Positions 1-5,584 of a DNA stretch of 5,748 nucleotides are shown here, piece by piece (within the stretch, counting starts at the first letter, position 1; each line of letters opens with the position of its first letter). A model generated the notes under the pieces. It was not told the origin of the DNA. It did not search any database and saw only the letters and a program-made list of their open reading frames with translations. The translations under genes were made by a program, and so were the position numbers. This stretch comes from Boseongicola sp. SB0675_bin_26. Lineage in GTDB: Bacteria > Pseudomonadota > Alphaproteobacteria > Rhodobacterales > Rhodobacteraceae. The stretch is from positions 1 through 5,748 of the forward strand of contig VYCX01000317.1 in assembly GCA_009843725.1 (NCBI GenBank). Direction: 5' to 3'.

Positions 1-2
1 AT

Positions 3-47
3 GCCATCGACCACGTCATTGGCTGGCTGAAGCGGCGAATGGGGTGA
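3..47 (+). CDS. C-terminal end of an unidentified upstream gene (partial)
   Basis: The frame beginning at base 3 reads AIDHVIGWLKRRMG and stops at TGA 45-47. This looks like an amphipathic C-terminal helix with a basic end. It lies on the same strand as the next gene and ends 3 bases before its ATG, and its stop codon is part of that gene's GGGGTGA ribosome-binding region, so it is very probably the preceding member of the same operon. Only 14 residues are visible, too few to name a family. The other two forward frames across this stretch are less convincing: one stops at base 30 and the other gives no natural gene end here. Confidence 0.6.
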   Translation, partial: AIDHVIGWLKRRMG

Positions 48-50
48 GCA

Positions 51-1109
51 ATGGTGAGGGTCGGAATCGTCGGGCTTGGCAGGTGGGCAAGAGTGCTCAC
101 GCGCGCCTCGAACCTCTCGGACAAGATTGAAATCGTCGCGGGCTACAGCCGTTCCGAAGCGAATCGCGTGAAGTTCGAGGCCGACACGGGCGTTCCGTCC
201 GTCGGAACGCTGGACGACATTCTCGCCTGCGACGACATCGACGGCGCGATTCTGACCGTTCCGAACGAACAGCACTACCCGGTTGCCTTGCAGGTCGCCG
301 AGGCCGGCAAGCACGTCTACACGGAAAAGCCGATTGCCCATAGCCTCGAGGACGGCCTTGCCATCGACGCGCTGCAGGACCGTTACGGCATCACCGTCAC
401 GGTGGGCCATTCCGCCCGCCTCCTGGGCGGGGTGCGCGAGATCAAGCGGCGCATCGATGCCGGCGAGCTTGGCAAGGTCGGCTTCATCGAGGCGAACTTC
501 TCGAACGAACGGGCGCTGGAACTCACCCCTGACACATGGCGCTGGTACCGGGATCGCGCGCCCGGCGGGCCGCTCTCCCAGCTCGCCATTCACATGTTCG
601 ACGTGGTGAACCATCTCGGCGCAGGGATCGTCGAGGCTTCCTCCGTTGCCTCCAGGCTCAGTCCCGTCGGCGCAGAGGTCGACGACCAGTCCATGACGCT
701 CCTGCGCCTTGCGGACGGCGCCATCGCCTATGTCGGCGCCTGCTGGACCTCGCCGGGCGTCTTCTCCGTTCGCGTCTTCGGTTCAAGGGGCCTCATGCAC
801 TACGAGATCGACTTCGGCACCTGGGACACGCCCGAAGCGATCCGCGAGTCGTCCACCCTCTACATCCAGCGCGGCAAGGACGGATTCGGCAAGCGCGAGA
901 TCCTGGAAGAGCCCGAAACCAACATGTTCGCGGCAGAGCTCGACATGTTCGCCGACAGCTGCCGCACGGGCCGGACCTCTGTCCTGTCGGCAGCCAACGG
1001 CAACGAGGCGGTTGCCTGCGTCTATGCGGCGCTCGCCTCCGTCGGACGGAACGGCGCTGCAGTGAAGCTTTCCGAAGTCATGGCTGCTGCCGAGGCGAAC
1101 CGGACATGA
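51..1109 (+). CDS. Gfo/Idh/MocA-family NAD(P)-dependent oxidoreductase
   Basis: Predicted cytoplasmic dehydrogenase of 352 residues, the usual length for the family, which oxidises or reduces hydroxyl groups on sugars, inositols and related compounds. Seen: an N-terminal Rossmann fold with GxGxxx nucleotide-binding loop (GIVGLGRWA, residues 5-13); the family signature EKP at 92-94, whose Lys93 is the expected catalytic lysine; and a C-terminal alpha/beta domain with a GGPLSQLAIH stretch (172-181) giving His181. Odd: the family's usual Asp four residues before that histidine (D-x-x-x-H) is Gln177 here, so substrate chemistry may differ from inositol dehydrogenase. The ATG at 51 is chosen because the GxG loop follows at the normal distance and GGGGTGA (41-47) precedes it; a GTG at 54 is an alternative. 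The gene overlaps the next by 4 bases (ATGA). Family is certain; substrate is unknown. Confidence 0.93.
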   Translation: MVRVGIVGLGRWARVLTRASNLSDKIEIVAGYSRSEANRVKFEADTGVPSVGTLDDILACDDIDGAILTVPNEQHYPVALQVAEAGKHVYTEKPIAHSLEDGLAIDALQDRYGITVTVGHSARLLGGVREIKRRIDAGELGKVGFIEANFSNERALELTPDTWRWYRDRAPGGPLSQLAIHMFDVVNHLGAGIVEASSVASRLSPVGAEVDDQSMTLLRLADGAIAYVGACWTSPGVFSVRVFGSRGLMHYEIDFGTWDTPEAIRESSTLYIQRGKDGFGKREILEEPETNMFAAELDMFADSCRTGRTSVLSAANGNEAVACVYAALASVGRNGAAVKLSEVMAAAEANRT

Positions 1110-1876
1110 ACCCTCCGACCCGCATTTTCGCCGACCTGACCCAACCGGAGATCAAGACGCAATTGACGAGGAACCCTCTCGTTCTCTTCCCTTGCGGTTC
1201 GGTTGAGCAGCACGCCGCGCATCTGCCCGCAGGCACCGACATCATGGCCGCAACCCGGATCTGCGAGCTGGTTGCGGAACTCATGAACGGGCTTGTCTTG
1301 CCAGCGCCGTCCGTTGGCGTCACCCCGATGCACATGCCCTACGAGGCAACGGTGACCTTCACGCCTGCGACATACCAGCGGGTCGTCGTCGAGATCTGCG
1401 AAAGTGCCGCGGGCCACGGCGCAAGGGAACTGTTGATCCTCAACTGGCACGAAGGCAACATTCCCTCTCTGGCCATCGCCGCGGAGGATCTCCATCGCCG
1501 AGTTGGCATGCGCGTTGCCACCGTGCAGGCCTGCTACGTGGCAGAGGAGCTCTACGGAGACGCCTGCAACGGCCTGACCCACGCCGGCGAGATCGAGACG
1601 CTTGCCGTTCTCGCCGCCCGCCCAGACCTCGTCCATCTTGACCGTGCCACCGGCGGCTCTGAGCTGGTGACAGGCCAGCGCATGGACAGGCTTCGTCGCA
1701 CCCGCACGTTCCAGCCGGTGCTGACCGACATTCGCCAGATCGCGCCCTCGGGCTGGTACGGCGATCCGTCTCGGGCAACCGAGGAAAGAGGGCGCGAGAT
1801 GATGGATGCCATCGCCGGCCACGTCGCGATGGAGGCAACCGAACTGCTCGCGCAGCTCAAGGGCGCACCGGATTGA
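1106..1876 (+). CDS. Creatininase-family metal-dependent amidohydrolase
   Basis: A 256-residue protein matching the creatininase family (creatinine amidohydrolase and relatives such as MftE and archaeal FAPy deformylase), cytoplasmic di-metal enzymes that hydrolyse amide or cyclic amide bonds. Seen: GSVEQHAAHLPAGTD with Glu34, His36 and Asp45, which fall at the same residue numbers as the metal ligands described for Pseudomonas creatininase; NWHEGN at 113-118 supplying His115; and HAGEIET at 159-165 supplying a later conserved acid. Odd: the common family form of the second motif is NGHGGN (creatininase itself has GHYEN), so Trp114 and Glu116 are unusual. The ATG at 1106 overlaps the previous stop as ATGA, with GAGG at 1092-1095. 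The frame is open upstream to 536, but that stretch lies inside the oxidoreductase gene and is arginine-rich noise. A true creatininase is possible but not demonstrated; a different amide or lactone substrate is equally likely. Confidence 0.9.
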   Translation: MNPPTRIFADLTQPEIKTQLTRNPLVLFPCGSVEQHAAHLPAGTDIMAATRICELVAELMNGLVLPAPSVGVTPMHMPYEATVTFTPATYQRVVVEICESAAGHGARELLILNWHEGNIPSLAIAAEDLHRRVGMRVATVQACYVAEELYGDACNGLTHAGEIETLAVLAARPDLVHLDRATGGSELVTGQRMDRLRRTRTFQPVLTDIRQIAPSGWYGDPSRATEERGREMMDAIAGHVAMEATELLAQLKGAPD

Positions 1877-2253
1877 TGGCCAGGATCGTGCGGCGGAGAG
1901 AGGCGCAGGTGCTGGACCTGCCGGGCCGCATTGCAACCGAGGTGGCTTCGGCGGCCACGGGTGCGTCCTCCTCGACGGTTCGGCTCGTCGAGATCGCCCC
2001 GGGAACGACCGCCAGGGGTCCGCATGTCCACGACGGGTTCGAGGAGGTCATTCATGTCCTTGAAGGCAAGGGAGCGCTCAGGACCGATGGCGGCGATCAT
2101 CCGCTTTCGCCCGGAGACACCGCGCTTGTTCCAGCGGGCGAGCGGCACCAGACGATGAACATCGGCAACGTGACGCTTGCGCTCCTGTGCGTCTTCCCGG
2201 TTGCCGACATTCGTCCCGGGACGCGAGAGTTCGAAAGCTGGGACAGTGCCTGA
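1876..2253 (+). CDS. Small single-domain cupin protein
   Basis: A 125-residue protein made of one cupin beta-barrel. Motif 1 is complete, with His50, His52 and Glu57 as expected metal ligands, followed by Gly64. Motif 2 (residues 80-95) fits G(x)5PxG(x)2H(x)3N exactly, with Gly80, Pro86, Gly88, His91 and Asn95. All four metal ligands (His50, His52, Glu57, His91) are therefore present, so a metal-bound isomerase, dioxygenase-like enzyme or ligand-binding role is possible; cupins of this size cannot be assigned further from sequence. The start used is ATG 1876, which shares its A with the preceding stop (TGATG). A TTG at 1873, in frame and one codon earlier, is better spaced from AAGGG at 1859-1863 and cannot be excluded. 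The position inside a coupled operon suggests it acts on an intermediate of the same pathway. Confidence 0.88.
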   Translation: MARIVRRREAQVLDLPGRIATEVASAATGASSSTVRLVEIAPGTTARGPHVHDGFEEVIHVLEGKGALRTDGGDHPLSPGDTALVPAGERHQTMNIGNVTLALLCVFPVADIRPGTREFESWDSA

Positions 2254-3211
2254 GGTAATCTGCCTGCGTCCGCTCGAGGACTTTGCGAATGCCGGAGTTG
2301 TCCCGCCCAGGGCGCTCAGCATCCGTGCCATGGCGCCGGAGAGCCGGGAGCTTGCCGAGGCGATGCGATCTGCCGAAGCCCTGGTGATGCCAGCGGTCGG
2401 GCCGGCGCTTGCAACCGAATTGTTCGCGGGATCGGCGATCCGCCTCGTTCAGGTTACCGGGGCCGGCGTCGACCGCGTGGACGGCGCGGGACTGGCAAGG
2501 CTTGGAATCGCGGTCGCAGGCGTTCCCGGAAGTTCGGCACTGGCCGTGGCCGAATATGTCGTGGCCACGGCTGTGGCGCTCTTGCGGTTCCTGCCCGGGA
2601 GCACGGCAGCAATCCGTGCGGGAGACTACGAGAACGTCCGAGACCGGATGATCCGGTGCGGCCTCAGCCAGCTTGCCGGACTCACGGTTGGAGTGGTGGG
2701 GTACGGGATCATTGGCCAGGCGACGGCGAGGCAGTGTGCGGCGCTGGGCGCAAACGTGATTCTCTGCGATCCTGCGATCGACCGTGAGGACGGTGTCGAG
2801 CTCGGCGAATTGCTCGCCACAGCGGACATCGTTACCCTGCATGTGCCGCTGCAAGACGGGACCCGCGGGATGATCGGCGCCGCGGAGATTGGCTTGATGA
2901 AGCCGGATGCGATTCTCGTGAACGCGGCGCGCGGCGGGATCGTGGACGAGGCGGCGTTGGCGGAAGCGCTGGAGGCCGGCCAGATCGGCGGGGCGGTGGT
3001 TGACGTCTATTCGCGCGAGCCGCCCGCTCCCGAAAACCCGCTTTTGAACGTGAATGCGGCCGGCGCGCGGCGGCTGATCCTGACCCCGCACATTGCAGGC
3101 GTCACGAGGCAGGCGTGGGCAAGCCTCTTTGCCGAGGCATGGGACAATGTCTCTCGCGTGCTTCTGCAAGGAGAGCCTGCACGCAACGTGACGAACGGGG
3201 CCGCGGGATGA
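2246..3211 (+). CDS. D-isomer-specific 2-hydroxyacid dehydrogenase (phosphoglycerate dehydrogenase-like)
   Basis: A 321-residue NAD(P)-dependent dehydrogenase interconverting a D-2-hydroxyacid and a 2-oxoacid. Seen: the N-terminal catalytic segment TGAGVDRVD (71-79) and PGSSALAVAE (94-103); the Rossmann loop GVVGYGIIGQ (149-158) followed by Asp175 at the end of the second strand, which favours NAD over NADP; and the full catalytic triad Arg229 (NAARGG), Glu258 (SREPP) and His282 (TPHIAG). Length is typical and the C terminus intact. The start is taken as GTG 2246 because the protein then begins directly with the expected first strand. This overlaps the cupin by 8 bases and has only a weak ribosome-binding site, consistent with coupling to cupin translation. 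The frame is open upstream to a TTG at 2177, but that segment lies in the cupin gene and does not look like this family. Substrate (phosphoglycerate, glyoxylate/hydroxypyruvate or a pathway-specific acid) is unresolved. Confidence 0.92.
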   Translation: MPEVICLRPLEDFANAGVVPPRALSIRAMAPESRELAEAMRSAEALVMPAVGPALATELFAGSAIRLVQVTGAGVDRVDGAGLARLGIAVAGVPGSSALAVAEYVVATAVALLRFLPGSTAAIRAGDYENVRDRMIRCGLSQLAGLTVGVVGYGIIGQATARQCAALGANVILCDPAIDREDGVELGELLATADIVTLHVPLQDGTRGMIGAAEIGLMKPDAILVNAARGGIVDEAALAEALEAGQIGGAVVDVYSREPPAPENPLLNVNAAGARRLILTPHIAGVTRQAWASLFAEAWDNVSRVLLQGEPARNVTNGAAG

Positions 3212-3371
3212 TGCTCAGGCCACGGCACCGTGCCGGCCGGCGACAGCCGTTTGGCCGCGCTCGGGATTCGTCGGGGCGGTCGCCGACGGGATGCCTTGCC
3301 ACCGAGTTTTCCGACGCAGACGCGAATTGCCCTGAGCCTGCGAACGGGAGCGCCTGGGCAGCGCGCCCGGG
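3212..3371. other. Convergent intergenic region, possible weak termination hairpins
   Basis: This gap separates the rightward dehydrogenase and the leftward amidohydrolase. Two GC-rich dyads are visible: GGC..CGG with CCGGCC around 3218-3238 (6 pairs, with a 2-base bulge), and CGTCGG (3269-3274) with CCGACG (3283-3288) around an 8-base loop. Neither is followed by a run of T on either strand, so these are at best weak or factor-assisted termination sites. No convincing gene was found: an open frame from ATG 3208 to 3480 runs into the amidohydrolase on the opposite strand and has a random, arginine-rich composition. Confidence 0.4.
3269..3288. terminator. Candidate hairpin between convergent genes, no T-run
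   Basis: A perfect 6-bp stem (CGTCGG/CCGACG) encloses an 8-base loop 58 bases after the dehydrogenase stop and 84 bases beyond the amidohydrolase stop. It could serve both directions, but the missing T-tract on both sides means an intrinsic terminator is unproven. In DNA this GC-rich, a 6-bp dyad can also occur by chance. Confidence 0.2.
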
Positions 3372-4337
3372 TCAAAGCCCCAGAAGCCGCTTCGCGTTGC
3401 CCGAGAAAATCGCGTCCCTGGTCGCCGCGTCCACGGGCGCTTCGTGCATCCAGTCGACCCCGTCCCTGTTATCCGCGTAGGGCCAGTCGACCGCGAAAAG
3501 GACCCTTTCGGGCTCGAGCACCTTGAGACAGAGCAGGAGCGCGTCGTCCGCGAAGAACCCGCTGGTCGTGATCCAGAAGTTCCGGCGGAAGGCGGCGCCG
3601 AAGTCGACCGAGGGCCCGCCGGGTCGGCGGAGGCTCTCGTCGATCCGCGGCAACCAGAAGGGCAGGGCCTCGCCCAGGTGACCGAGAATGATCTTGAGAT
3701 CCGGGTGCCGGTCAAGAACGCCTGAGAGGATCAGCCGGATGGCCTGGGTTCCGGCCTCCACGCCGAAGCCCCACGCGGCACGCGTGAACATCGGGTGGGA
3801 TTCGTCGTAAGGCGCATAGTAGCGGGCCGTAACCTCCTTGTCGGGCAGGGCGGGGTGGAGATAGACGGGAACGTCCAGTTTCTCGGCGCGGGCGAAGATC
3901 GGCCAGTAGGCCTTGCCGTCGATCATCTCGCCGCGACTCATCCCATGGATCATCGCGCCCTTGAGCCCAAGTTCCTCGACCGCCCTCTGAAGCTCGTCCG
4001 CCGCGGCCTGTGGCAGCATCGTGGGAATCATCGCGAAGCCATGGAAACGGTCGGACGTTTCGGCAATGACGGCGGCAAGCGCATCGTTCACCGATCGGCA
4101 GGCCGCCCGTGCGACATCATCCGCAAGTCGCTGGCTGCCCGGGGACTGGTGCGACAAGACCTGCATGTCGATTCCCGCCGCGTCCATCTCGTCGATCCGG
4201 ATGCCGGTGAAGTCGTGGAGCCGGGCCATGAGAGGTGCGGGCTGCCCACGTGCGGCGGCGGCGAAATGCTCCGTAAGCGCAGCGTGCATGAAGTGCTCTT
4301 CGACCGCGATGACGCACTGAGAGTTCGATTGTTCCAT
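3372..4337 (-). CDS. Amidohydrolase-2 family metal enzyme, dihydroxybenzoate/gamma-resorcylate decarboxylase-like
   Basis: A 321-residue TIM-barrel metal enzyme of the amidohydrolase-2 group, which contains non-oxidative decarboxylases (gamma-resorcylate, 2,3-dihydroxybenzoate, 5-carboxyvanillate, ACMSD) as well as hydrolases. Seen: VEEHF at 12-16, giving the ExH ligand pair Glu13 and His15 (decarboxylase form, in place of the HxH of classical amidohydrolases); His161 in YLHPALP; His220 in ILGHLGEALPFWLPRID, a stretch very typical of the resorcylate decarboxylase branch; and Asp284 in FAVDWPYADN. These match the ligand and catalytic set Glu8, His10, His164, His218 and Asp287 described for gamma-resorcylate decarboxylase. 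No signal peptide. ATG 4337 follows AAGGG by 7 bases, that sequence lying in the last codons of the repressor gene 4 bases upstream, so the two are co-transcribed. Decarboxylase activity on a hydroxyaromatic or similar acid is the best guess; a hydrolase such as a lactonase is the alternative. Confidence 0.88.
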   Translation of the reverse strand: MEQSNSQCVIAVEEHFMHAALTEHFAAAARGQPAPLMARLHDFTGIRIDEMDAAGIDMQVLSHQSPGSQRLADDVARAACRSVNDALAAVIAETSDRFHGFAMIPTMLPQAAADELQRAVEELGLKGAMIHGMSRGEMIDGKAYWPIFARAEKLDVPVYLHPALPDKEVTARYYAPYDESHPMFTRAAWGFGVEAGTQAIRLILSGVLDRHPDLKIILGHLGEALPFWLPRIDESLRRPGGPSVDFGAAFRRNFWITTSGFFADDALLLCLKVLEPERVLFAVDWPYADNRDGVDWMHEAPVDAATRDAIFSGNAKRLLGL

Positions 4338-4341
4338 TGAA

Positions 4342-5418
4342 TCACCCTTGCTTCATCTTGCGCGACCGGCCGGAGGCACGCATCTTGCGGCCGCGGCCGG
4401 GCTTCGGGGGCGCAATGCTGTTCCGATCGATGATCGACACCGGCATGATCGTTGTCTCGGGCACTCGCGCGTCGGGCTCGGTCATGCGCTTCAGGAGGAT
4501 TTCCGCCGCGATGCGCCCGACATCGAATTGCAGGATCTGCACGGTGGTCAGTCCTGGCGGAATGAGGTCGAGAAAAGGGATGTCGTTGAACCCGGTCACC
4601 GAGATGTCCTCGGGGCACTTCAGCCCCAGCGACGCGACTGCATCGATGGCGCCGATCGCCAGGCGATCATTGGCACAGAGGAGGGCGGTCACGCATGGGG
4701 AATTCTCCAGTGCGGAAAGGGCGCATCGACTGCCTTCATCCTCGTTGTAGCGTTCGGCAACGATTGTGGCGGTGCCCGGCAGCTTGAGGCCGAGGCCCTT
4801 TGCCTCGGTCTCGAACGCCTCTCGCCGCTGAATGCCGGTCGACAGGTCGTCCGGCCCCGCGATGTGGCAGATGTCTCGGTGCCCGGCATCGTAAAGCCTT
4901 TGCAGGATCATCCGGATTCCGCCGGCGTCGTCGTTGATGACCGACGGGATTCCGGAGCCTTCCACCATCCGGTTCGCCGTGACAACGGGAACGTCCTTGG
5001 AGATGCGCACCAGGTGCGGATCCATATGTGTCACCGCGGCATCGATGATCCCGTCCACGCCGCGCTGCAGCAGCACGTCGAACAGGCGCGCCTCGCGATC
5101 CGGGTCATTGTCCGTGTTGACCAGGATCGAGGCGTATCCGGCGGGTTCCAGCGCGCCTTCCATTCCGCGCACGATCGGCGGAAACAGGGTGTTGGTGATG
5201 TCTGGAATCATGATTCCCACGGTCATGGTGCGACGGGTCCTGAGCCCGGCGGCGACGCGATTCGGCCGATATCCCATGGCATCGGCCGTCTTGCGGATTT
5301 TCGCCACGACCTCCGCGGACAGGAGCGCACGTGCGTTCGGTGACAGCGCCCGCGAGACCGTTGCGACATGAACGCCGGTCTCTCTTGCAACGTCCTTGAT
5401 TGTAACGCTTTTCTTCAT
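4342..5418 (-). CDS. LacI/GalR-family transcriptional repressor
   Basis: A 358-residue DNA-binding regulator. Seen: an N-terminal helix-turn-helix (TIKDVARETGVHVATVSRAL, residues 6-25); the hinge helix PNRVAAGLR with Leu59, the residue that inserts at the central CpG of the operator in PurR and LacI; then a periplasmic-binding-protein-like effector domain beginning TVGIMIPDITNTLFPP and containing HIAGPDD, LLCANDRLAIGAIDA and DISVTGFNDIPF. Odd: the protein ends in a basic extension (337-358) containing two imperfect 9-residue repeats. Its start is ATG 5418, preceded by GGCGGAG close to the codon. It is transcribed first and followed after 4 bases by the decarboxylase-like gene. Two LacI-type operators lie just upstream, one across its own -35, so negative autoregulation is likely. 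The effector is unknown but is probably a substrate or intermediate of the enzymes it controls. Confidence 0.95.
   Translation of the reverse strand: MKKSVTIKDVARETGVHVATVSRALSPNARALLSAEVVAKIRKTADAMGYRPNRVAAGLRTRRTMTVGIMIPDITNTLFPPIVRGMEGALEPAGYASILVNTDNDPDREARLFDVLLQRGVDGIIDAAVTHMDPHLVRISKDVPVVTANRMVEGSGIPSVINDDAGGIRMILQRLYDAGHRDICHIAGPDDLSTGIQRREAFETEAKGLGLKLPGTATIVAERYNEDEGSRCALSALENSPCVTALLCANDRLAIGAIDAVASLGLKCPEDISVTGFNDIPFLDLIPPGLTTVQILQFDVGRIAAEILLKRMTEPDARVPETTIMPVSIIDRNSIAPPKPGRGRKMRASGRSRKMKQG
4345..4349 (-). promoter_or_regulatory. Ribosome-binding site of the decarboxylase-like gene inside the repressor gene
   Basis: Read on the minus strand, AAGGG ends 7 bases before ATG 4337 and lies within the final codons of the repressor. 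This fixes the start of the downstream gene and points to translational coupling. Confidence 0.7.
4345..4398 (-). repeat. Two imperfect 27-base tandem units encoding a basic 9-residue repeat
   Basis: The last 18 codons of the LacI-type gene encode GRGRKMRAS followed by GRSRKMKQG (residues 341-349 and 350-358). At DNA level CATCTTGCG recurs exactly 27 bases apart (4354 and 4381), and 14 of 18 bases starting at those positions match. The second unit also carries the AAGGG ribosome-binding sequence of the downstream gene. Confidence 0.6.
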
Positions 5419-5443
5419 GTCTCCGCCCTTTGCGTTGCAGAGG

Positions 5444-5472
5444 AGTATACCGGATTCCAGGACACGTGCAAA
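5444..5472 (-). promoter_or_regulatory. Predicted sigma-70 promoter for the repressor-decarboxylase operon
   Basis: On the minus strand, TTTGCA (5472-5467, 4/6 to the -35 consensus), a 17-base spacer and TATACT (5449-5444, 5/6 to the -10 consensus) point leftward. Transcription would start near 5437, giving a leader of about 20 bases. The -35 overlaps the left operator, so repressor binding should block polymerase here. Confidence 0.6.
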
Positions 5473-5480
5473 CGGTTGCG
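5467..5480. promoter_or_regulatory. LacI-type operator O1 (imperfect palindrome)
   Basis: TGCAAACGGTTGCG contains GCAAACGGTTGC, a 12-bp dyad with one mismatched pair around a central CG, the form expected for LacI/PurR-type operators. It is identical to O2 at 13 of 14 positions. It overlaps the -35 of the leftward repressor promoter and lies about 51 bases upstream of the predicted rightward start. Confidence 0.75.
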
Positions 5481-5489
5481 CAAATTTTC

Positions 5490-5518
5490 TTGACTGATTC
5501 GCGGAATGGCTTTACGTT
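5490..5518 (+). promoter_or_regulatory. Predicted sigma-70 promoter for the rightward gene
   Basis: TTGACT (5490-5495, 5/6), a 17-base spacer and TACGTT (5513-5518, keeping the first T, the A and the last T of the -10) lie between the two operators. The predicted start is near 5525, inside operator O2, which is classical geometry for repression. An AT-rich CAAATTTT stretch at 5481-5488 lies directly upstream of the -35. Confidence 0.6.
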
Positions 5519-5520
5519 CA

Positions 5521-5534
5521 TGCAAACGTTTGCG
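5521..5534. promoter_or_regulatory. LacI-type operator O2 (perfect 12-bp palindrome)
   Basis: TGCAAACGTTTGCG contains the perfect palindrome GCAAACGTTTGC at 5522-5533 with a central CpG, closely resembling the core of the PurR box. It covers the predicted start of the rightward promoter and its centre is exactly 54 bp (about five helical turns) from that of O1. The nearest regulator, the LacI-type protein at 4342-5418, has the hinge leucine needed to read such a site. Confidence 0.8.
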
Positions 5535-5535
5535 A

Positions 5536-5560
5536 AGATCTGTGATCTCGCCAAGCGAGA
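5536..5560 (+). promoter_or_regulatory. Two overlapping small hairpins in the leader of the rightward gene
   Basis: AGATC (5536-5540) pairs with GATCT (5544-5548), and TCTCG (5546-5550) pairs with CGAGA (5556-5560). The arms overlap at 5546-5548, so the two stems are mutually exclusive. They are short and may be incidental, but they occupy the predicted 5' leader just ahead of the AGGA ribosome-binding site. Confidence 0.2.
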
Positions 5561-5584
5561 CACGAACCGACAGGACCGCGTTGA

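Noticed and set aside
536..1105. In-frame upstream extension of the creatininase-like gene giving a 446-residue frame
   Set aside because: It lies inside the oxidoreductase gene, is rich in arginine as expected for an out-of-frame GC-rich read, and creatininase homology starts at ATG 1106.
1022..1936. Long open frame on the minus strand (304 codons)
   Set aside because: Antisense to the creatininase-like gene, no recognisable motif or ribosome-binding site; long spurious frames are expected at this GC content.
2078..3169. Long open frame on the minus strand (363 codons)
   Set aside because: Antisense to the cupin and the hydroxyacid dehydrogenase, both of which have complete family motifs; composition is arginine-rich and random.
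3218..3238. GC-rich dyad just after the dehydrogenase stop as an intrinsic terminator
   Set aside because: The stem needs a 2-base bulge and no T-run follows; noted only as part of the convergent gap.
3208..3480. Possible small gene starting at ATGATG overlapping the dehydrogenase stop
   Set aside because: No conserved motif, random arginine/serine composition, and its second half lies antisense within the amidohydrolase gene.
4348..5343. Long open frame on the plus strand (331 codons)
   Set aside because: Shadow of the LacI-type gene on the other strand; no family motif.
5475..5482. TTGCGCAA palindrome overlapping the right half of operator O1 as a third operator
   Set aside because: Only 8 bp, lacks the central-CG GCAAACG half-site seen in O1 and O2, and overlaps O1, so it is not a separate site.
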